Shown piece after piece: positions 38,081 through 42,844 of a stretch of 42,844 nucleotides of DNA; the first letter of the stretch is position 1; every line of letters begins with the position of its first letter. The stretch comes from Pseudomonas sp. TH10 (GTDB taxonomy: Bacteria > Pseudomonadota > Gammaproteobacteria > Pseudomonadales > Pseudomonadaceae), in contig NZ_JAEKEG010000173.1 of NCBI RefSeq assembly GCF_016651255.1, positions 1-42,844 on the forward strand, given 5' to 3'. The notes below the pieces were generated by a model. It searched no databases. It was not told where the DNA came from and saw only the letters and a program-made list of their open reading frames with translations. Made by a program: the position numbers and the translations under genes.

Positions 38081-39883
38081 TCAGAACCACGCATCCTGCA
38101 TCGCCAGACACGTATCATCCCGCGCCTCCAGCAACGCCAGCTCATGATGGCAGCCCGGCACTTCCCACGTCAGAAAATAGCGCGCCGCCTGCAACTTGCC
38201 TTTATAGAAGTCGACGTCCGCCGCTTTGCCCTTGGCCAACCCTTCCTCCGCACGAATCGCCTGCTCCAGCCAGCGCCAGCCAATCACCGTGTGCCCGAAC
38301 ACTTTCAGGTACAACGCCGAATTCGCCAGGCTGCTGTTGACCTTGCCCTGTGCCAGATCGGTCAGCAAGCCAAGGGTCACCGTTTGCAGGCGAGCTACCA
38401 GTTTCTCCAGTGGCTCACGCAATGCGGTCAGCGATTCGTACGCGGTTGCGCGCTCTGCGGTGTTGGCGATCAGACGAATCAATTGCTTCAGTCCCGCGCC
38501 ACCGTTCTGCGCCAGTTTGCGCCCGAGCAAGTCCAGTGACTGAATGCCGTGAGTGCCCTCGTGGATCGGGTTCAGCCGGTTGTCGCGGTAATACTGCTCA
38601 ACCGGGTATTCGCGGGTGTAACCGTGGCCGCCAAGAATCTGGATCGCCAGTTCGTTGGCCTTGAGGCAAAACTCAGACGGCCAGGATTTGACGATGGGCG
38701 TCAGCAAATCCAGCAACTCATGCGCCTGTTTGCGCTCGGCTTCGGTCTCAAGCGTCGTGGTGTCATCGAACAGTCGCGCCGCATACAGCCCGAGGTCAAA
38801 CGCCCCTTCGACGTAGGATTTTTGCGTCAGCAGCATGCGTCTTACGTCGGCGTGCTGAATGATCGCCACCGGCGCGGTGCTTGGGTCTTTGCTGTCCGGC
38901 ACTCGACCTTGCGGACGCTCGCGGGCGTATTCCAGCGAGTACAGATAACCGGCGTAACCGAGCATGACTGCGCCCATGCCCACGCCGATCCGCGCCTCGT
39001 TCATCATCTGGAACATGTAGCTCAAACCGTGATGCGCCTTGCCCACCAGATAGCCGACGCATTCACCGTTATCGCCGAAGTTCAGCGCTGTGGAAGTGGT
39101 GCCGCGCCAACCCATCTTGTGGAACAGTCCGGCGAGCAGTACGTCATTGCGTTGGCCGAGGCTGCCGTCATCGTTGACCAGAAACTTCGGCACGATGAAC
39201 AGAGAAATGCCCTTCACCCCCGGCGGCGCGTCCGGCAGTTTGGCCAGGACCATGTGCACGATGTTTTCCGAGAGCGGGTGATCGCCGCCGGAAATGAAGA
39301 TCTTGTTGCCCTTGAGCCGATACGTGCCGTCGGACGCCGGCTCGGCGCGCGTACGAATATCCGACAGCGATGAACCGGCGTGCGGTTCGGTCAATGCCAT
39401 GGTGCCGAAGAAACGGCCGTCGATCATCGGCTGCAGAAAACGCCGCTTTTGCTCGTCGGTGCCGAAGCTTTCGATCAGGTTGGCTGCGCCCATGGTCAGG
39501 AACGGGTAAGAGGTGGACGCCGCGTTTGCCGACTGGAAGTGTGCGAAGCAGGCCTGGGACAACAGCGTGGGCAATTGCATGCCACCGGCTTCGAAACTGC
39601 GCGCGGCATTGAGGAAACCGGCTTCGAGGAAGGCATCGACTGCCGGTTTTACTTCGGGGATCAGAATCGCTTTGCCATCTTCATAGCGCGGCTCGTTCTC
39701 GTCGCCCTTGCGGTTGTGCGGCGCGAAGTACTTTTCGGCGATGTTGCGCGCAGTGCCGATGGCGGCATCGAAGGTCTCGCGGTTGTGCTCGGCAAAGCGC
39801 TCGCGCCGGGTCAGGCCCTCGGCATCAAGGACTTCATACAGCTCGAAAGCCAGATTGCGGGAACTGAGCAGCGTCTCGGACAT
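38081..39883 (-). CDS. Acyl-CoA dehydrogenase with long C-terminal domain
   Basis: This 600-residue protein is longer than the usual 380. It has an N-terminal extension, the FAD-binding middle region (MALTEPHAGSSLSDIRT), and the catalytic-base region IHEGTHGIQSLDLLGRK near residue 443. A C-terminal extension of about 140 residues, as in the Acyl-CoA_dh_C family, completes it. It corresponds to PA5020 in P. aeruginosa (from memory). It probably oxidises a medium or long acyl-CoA in the cytoplasm; the substrate is not known. The start ATG 39883 follows AGGTAAGCC. Confidence 0.9.
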   Translation of the reverse strand: MSETLLSSRNLAFELYEVLDAEGLTRRERFAEHNRETFDAAIGTARNIAEKYFAPHNRKGDENEPRYEDGKAILIPEVKPAVDAFLEAGFLNAARSFEAGGMQLPTLLSQACFAHFQSANAASTSYPFLTMGAANLIESFGTDEQKRRFLQPMIDGRFFGTMALTEPHAGSSLSDIRTRAEPASDGTYRLKGNKIFISGGDHPLSENIVHMVLAKLPDAPPGVKGISLFIVPKFLVNDDGSLGQRNDVLLAGLFHKMGWRGTTSTALNFGDNGECVGYLVGKAHHGLSYMFQMMNEARIGVGMGAVMLGYAGYLYSLEYARERPQGRVPDSKDPSTAPVAIIQHADVRRMLLTQKSYVEGAFDLGLYAARLFDDTTTLETEAERKQAHELLDLLTPIVKSWPSEFCLKANELAIQILGGHGYTREYPVEQYYRDNRLNPIHEGTHGIQSLDLLGRKLAQNGGAGLKQLIRLIANTAERATAYESLTALREPLEKLVARLQTVTLGLLTDLAQGKVNSSLANSALYLKVFGHTVIGWRWLEQAIRAEEGLAKGKAADVDFYKGKLQAARYFLTWEVPGCHHELALLEARDDTCLAMQDAWF

Positions 39884-39970
39884 GGCGGCTTACCTTTTTT
39901 TGGATTGGGCCGAGTCTAGGCGTGGGGAGGGCGGGGTGAACAGGAAGATTGATTCTGGTGATGGACAAGC

Positions 39971-40046
39971 AAAAGATCGCAGCCTTCGGCAGCTCCTGCA
40001 TGAGAATGCATTTCCCTGTAGGAGCTGCCGAAGGCTGCGATCTTTT
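39971..40046. repeat. Inverted REP pair, GTAGGAGCTGCCGAAGG family
   Basis: AAAAGATCGCAGCCTTCGGC (from 39971) faces GTAGGAGCTGCCGAAGGCTG (from 40018). The arms are perfect over about 25 bases. It lies between putA and the acyl-CoA dehydrogenase gene (both minus strand). Confidence 0.88.
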
Positions 40047-40066
40047 GATCTTGCTTCCAAACACCA

Positions 40067-40085
40067 GGCACCCCCAAAGGGTGCC
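40067..40085 (-). terminator. Candidate terminator hairpin of putA
   Basis: A perfect 7-bp stem (GGCACCC / GGGTGCC) with a 5-base loop lies 11 bases after the putA stop. On the minus strand it is followed by TGGTGTTTGG, a poor T run, so it may work only weakly or with the nearby REP pair. Confidence 0.5.
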
Positions 40086-40096
40086 CGGCTTATCGG

Positions 40097-42844
40097 TTAA
40101 CCGATCGTCATCAGGCTGGCGTTACCACCTGCCGCGGCGGTGTTGACGCTCAACGCCCGCTCGATCACCAGACGCTCCAGGGCAATGCTGGTTTCGCCCT
40201 GGGACAACCCATGAACGCCAACAATCGCGCCTGCACGCTTGGCCACCTGCTGGCAGACCGCACGCAGCTGGTCGGAATGGCCGTGATGCAGAACCGCATC
40301 AAACACCACTTCGTCCTTGCTCCAGTCGGAAACCAGCTTGATGCGAGCCTGTACGTCCTTCGGCAGGCGTGCGAACACGGCCCTCGTCAATTCGGCTTCC
40401 GGCCACACGGCCGAACCACCGACTGCCAGCACGGCCGCCAGTTGAGTCAGCAGGTCGCCTTCGACTTCCGCCAGGCACAGTACGTGTTCGCGCGGCAGGA
40501 TGGCGTAGCTGTTGCGCTCGCCGGTCGGGCCCGCCAGAACACGGGTAATACCGCTCTGCGATTGCGTCGCGAACTGCACGCACAAGGTTGTCAGGTCGGC
40601 GAACTTGTTGCTGTCGGCCCAGGCTTTCAGGGCTGTCAGCGGCTTGCTCATGGCGTCACGCAGGCGAACGTCCGGTGCTGCGAGAGCATCGCCCCGAGCA
40701 AAGGATTGTTCGATCGCGTCGGTAGGACGAGTCGACAGTAGGCGGTACAGGTACAGCGGACCACCGGCTTTCGGGCCAGTGCCCGACAAGCCTTCGCCGC
40801 CGAATGGCTGCACGCCGACCACAGCACCAACGATGTTGCGGTTAACGTAGACGTTACCGGCGTTGACGTTGTCGATCACCTTGGCGATGGTCTCGTCGAT
40901 GCGGGTGTGCACGCCGAGGGTCAGGCCGTAACCGGAAGCGTTGATCTGGCCGATCAGTTGATCGATTTCTTTACGCTTGTAGCGGACCACGTGCAGCACC
41001 GGACCGAAGATCTCGCGTTGCAGTTCGTCGAAGCTTTCCAGTTCGATCAGGGTCGGCATGACGAAGGTGCCGCGTTTGACTTCTTCGGTGTCGGCAATCG
41101 CCACCTGGTACACGTTGCGACCTTTGTCGCGCATGCCCTGGATGTGCTTGTCGATGCCAGCCTTGGCTTCGGCGTCGATCACCGGGCCAATGTCCACGGA
41201 CAGACGCTCAGGGTTGCCGAGACGGCTTTCAGCCATGGCACCTTTGAGCATTTCGATGACGCGATCAGCGGAATCTTCCTGCAAGCACAGTACGCGCAGT
41301 GCCGAGCAACGCTGACCAGCGCTGTCGAAGGCCGAGGACACCACGTCGATCACCACTTGTTCGGTGAGTGCCGAGGAGTCGACGATCATCGCGTTCTGGC
41401 CACCGGTTTCGGCGATCAGCGGAATCGGGCGGCCCTGGCTGTCGAGACGGCCAGCGATGTTGCGTTGCAGCAGACGCGCAACTTCGGTGGAACCGGTGAA
41501 CATCACGCCTTTGACGCGCTCATCACCAACCAGACCGGCACCGACGGTTTCACCGCGCCCCGGCAGTAGTTGCAGCACGCCTTCCGGAATCCCGGCTTCG
41601 AGCAGCAAACGCACGGCTTGTGCGGCAACCAGCGGAGTTTGCTCTGCAGGTTTGGCCAAAACCGGGTTACCGGCAGCCAGTGCCGCAGCGACTTGGCCGC
41701 TGAAGATTGCCAGCGGGAAGTTCCACGGGCTGATGCACACCACCGGACCCAGTGGGCGGTGGGCGTCGTTGCTGAAATCGTTGCGTGCCTGCACCGCGTA
41801 ATAACGCAGGAAGTCGACGGCTTCGCGGACTTCGGCGATGGCGTTGGCGAAGGTCTTGCCGGCTTCGCGAGCCAGCAGGCCCATCAACGGCTGGATCTCG
41901 CCTTCCATCAAATCAGCGGCGCGTTCCAGAATCGCGGCGCGTTCGGCCGGCGGGGTGGCCTGCCAGATCGGTGCAGCGTTGAGGGCGCATTGAATGGCGT
42001 TGTCGACGTCTTCAACCGTGGCTTCTTGAACGTGGCCGACCACATCACGGTGGTCTGCCGGGTTCAGCACAGGTGCAGGTGTTTCGGTGCTGGAAGCGCA
42101 ACCGAGCATCGGCGCGGCTTTCCAGTCGTTGTGAGCGGTGGCGAGCAATGCGCAGGACAACGAGGCCAGACGATGTTCGTTGGCCATGTCGATGCCGCTG
42201 GAGTTGGCGCGTTCAGAACCGTACAAGTCACGCGGCAGCGGAATGCGCGGGTGCGGCAGGCCGAAACCACCTTCCACGGTCGCCATCTGCTCGATCTGCG
42301 CTACCGGATCGGCCACCAATTCCTGAATCGAAATCGACTGGTCGGCGATACGGTTGACGAACGAAGTGTTCGCGCCGTTTTCCAGCAGGCGACGCACGAG
42401 GTACGCCAGCAGGGTTTCGTGGGTGCCGACCGGCGCGTACACGCGGCACGGACGATTCAGCTTGCCTTCGGAAACTTTGCCTACAACCTGCTCGTACAAA
42501 GGTTCGCCCATGCCGTGCAGGCACTGGAATTCGTACTGGCCGGGGTAATAGTTCTGACCGGCAATGTGGTAAATGGCCGACAGCGTATGGGCGTTATGCG
42601 TGGCGAACTGCGGGTAGATGACTTCCGGCACCGACAGCAGTTTGCGTGCGCAGGCGATGTAGGAAACGTCGGTGTACACCTTGCGGGTGTAGACCGGATA
42701 GCCTTCCAGGCCCTCGACCTGAGCGCGCTTGATTTCGCTGTCCCAGTACGCGCCTTTCACCAGACGAATCATCAGGCGATGACGGCTGCGGCGAGCCAGG
42801 TCGATCACGTAGTCGATCACGTATGGGCAACGCTTCTGGTAAGC
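40097..42844 (-). CDS. putA: Bifunctional proline utilization protein PutA, 3' part
   Basis: The 5' end lies beyond the right edge; the frame is open to base 42844. The 915 visible residues begin in the proline dehydrogenase barrel (DLARRSRHRLMIRLVKGAYW). They continue through the P5C dehydrogenase with ETGGQNAMIVD (general-base Glu) and AGQRCSALRVLC (catalytic Cys). A C-terminal domain of about 240 residues, as in long PutA proteins, follows. PutA converts proline to glutamate. The full protein should be about 1315 residues. It ends with a hairpin and a REP pair. Confidence 0.97.
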   Translation of the reverse strand, partial: AYQKRCPYVIDYVIDLARRSRHRLMIRLVKGAYWDSEIKRAQVEGLEGYPVYTRKVYTDVSYIACARKLLSVPEVIYPQFATHNAHTLSAIYHIAGQNYYPGQYEFQCLHGMGEPLYEQVVGKVSEGKLNRPCRVYAPVGTHETLLAYLVRRLLENGANTSFVNRIADQSISIQELVADPVAQIEQMATVEGGFGLPHPRIPLPRDLYGSERANSSGIDMANEHRLASLSCALLATAHNDWKAAPMLGCASSTETPAPVLNPADHRDVVGHVQEATVEDVDNAIQCALNAAPIWQATPPAERAAILERAADLMEGEIQPLMGLLAREAGKTFANAIAEVREAVDFLRYYAVQARNDFSNDAHRPLGPVVCISPWNFPLAIFSGQVAAALAAGNPVLAKPAEQTPLVAAQAVRLLLEAGIPEGVLQLLPGRGETVGAGLVGDERVKGVMFTGSTEVARLLQRNIAGRLDSQGRPIPLIAETGGQNAMIVDSSALTEQVVIDVVSSAFDSAGQRCSALRVLCLQEDSADRVIEMLKGAMAESRLGNPERLSVDIGPVIDAEAKAGIDKHIQGMRDKGRNVYQVAIADTEEVKRGTFVMPTLIELESFDELQREIFGPVLHVVRYKRKEIDQLIGQINASGYGLTLGVHTRIDETIAKVIDNVNAGNVYVNRNIVGAVVGVQPFGGEGLSGTGPKAGGPLYLYRLLSTRPTDAIEQSFARGDALAAPDVRLRDAMSKPLTALKAWADSNKFADLTTLCVQFATQSQSGITRVLAGPTGERNSYAILPREHVLCLAEVEGDLLTQLAAVLAVGGSAVWPEAELTRAVFARLPKDVQARIKLVSDWSKDEVVFDAVLHHGHSDQLRAVCQQVAKRAGAIVGVHGLSQGETSIALERLVIERALSVNTAAAGGNASLMTIG

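Overview
The window is about 42.8 kb of GC-rich chromosome from a Pseudomonas of the fluorescens complex. This is inferred from the gene order (gltB-gltD-hemE, an MFS/LysR divergent pair, an orphan ParA, selO, mscK, cvrA, a large acyl-CoA dehydrogenase, then putA), which follows the P. aeruginosa PA5036-PA5020 neighbourhood as I remember it. The REP families (GTAGGAGCTGCCGAAGGC and GTGGGAGCTGGCTTGC types) are also common in fluorescens-group genomes. No rRNA, tRNA, CRISPR array, integrase or transposase was seen.

Layout. 1-4087: end of gltB, then gltD and hemE, with REP hairpins and a clean terminator. 4164-6459: a divergent MFS transporter / LysR pair. 6526-24589: about 18 kb of 20 tightly packed minus-strand genes for an aryl polyene (APE) pigment, read from a sigma-70-like promoter near 24.7 kb. 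24945-25715: orphan ParA. 25810-33161: minus-strand trxC, an antitoxin remnant, selO, mscK and cvrA. 33301-37879: two chemoreceptors flanking a coiled-coil/ZapA-like gene pair. 37898-38073: a palindromic MITE-like element. 38081-42844: an acyl-CoA dehydrogenase and the 3' part of putA.

How the APE genes fit together. An ammonia lyase can make a cinnamate or coumarate starter. An acyl-ACP ligase, here fused to a hotdog dehydratase, would load it on one of two ACPs. Two ketosynthases (one with a chain-length-factor-like partner), a ketoreductase and dehydratases would build the conjugated polyene. A thioesterase, two acyltransferases and a glycosyltransferase would release it and attach it to a lipid. 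A LolA-like protein, an MMPL exporter and a DUF3261 lipoprotein would carry it to the outer membrane. Three genes depart from the core set: an FAD enzyme with flavin-dependent halogenase hallmarks, a methyltransferase broken by a one-base frameshift in an A5 tract, and a CPA-type cation/proton antiporter-like protein. The halogenase-like gene is the most interesting single signal, because it suggests a halogenated APE similar to the brominated xanthomonadins.

The ape letters used here follow the E. coli/Xenorhabdus naming from memory and mark functional equivalence only. All functional calls come from reading motifs; no database search was run.
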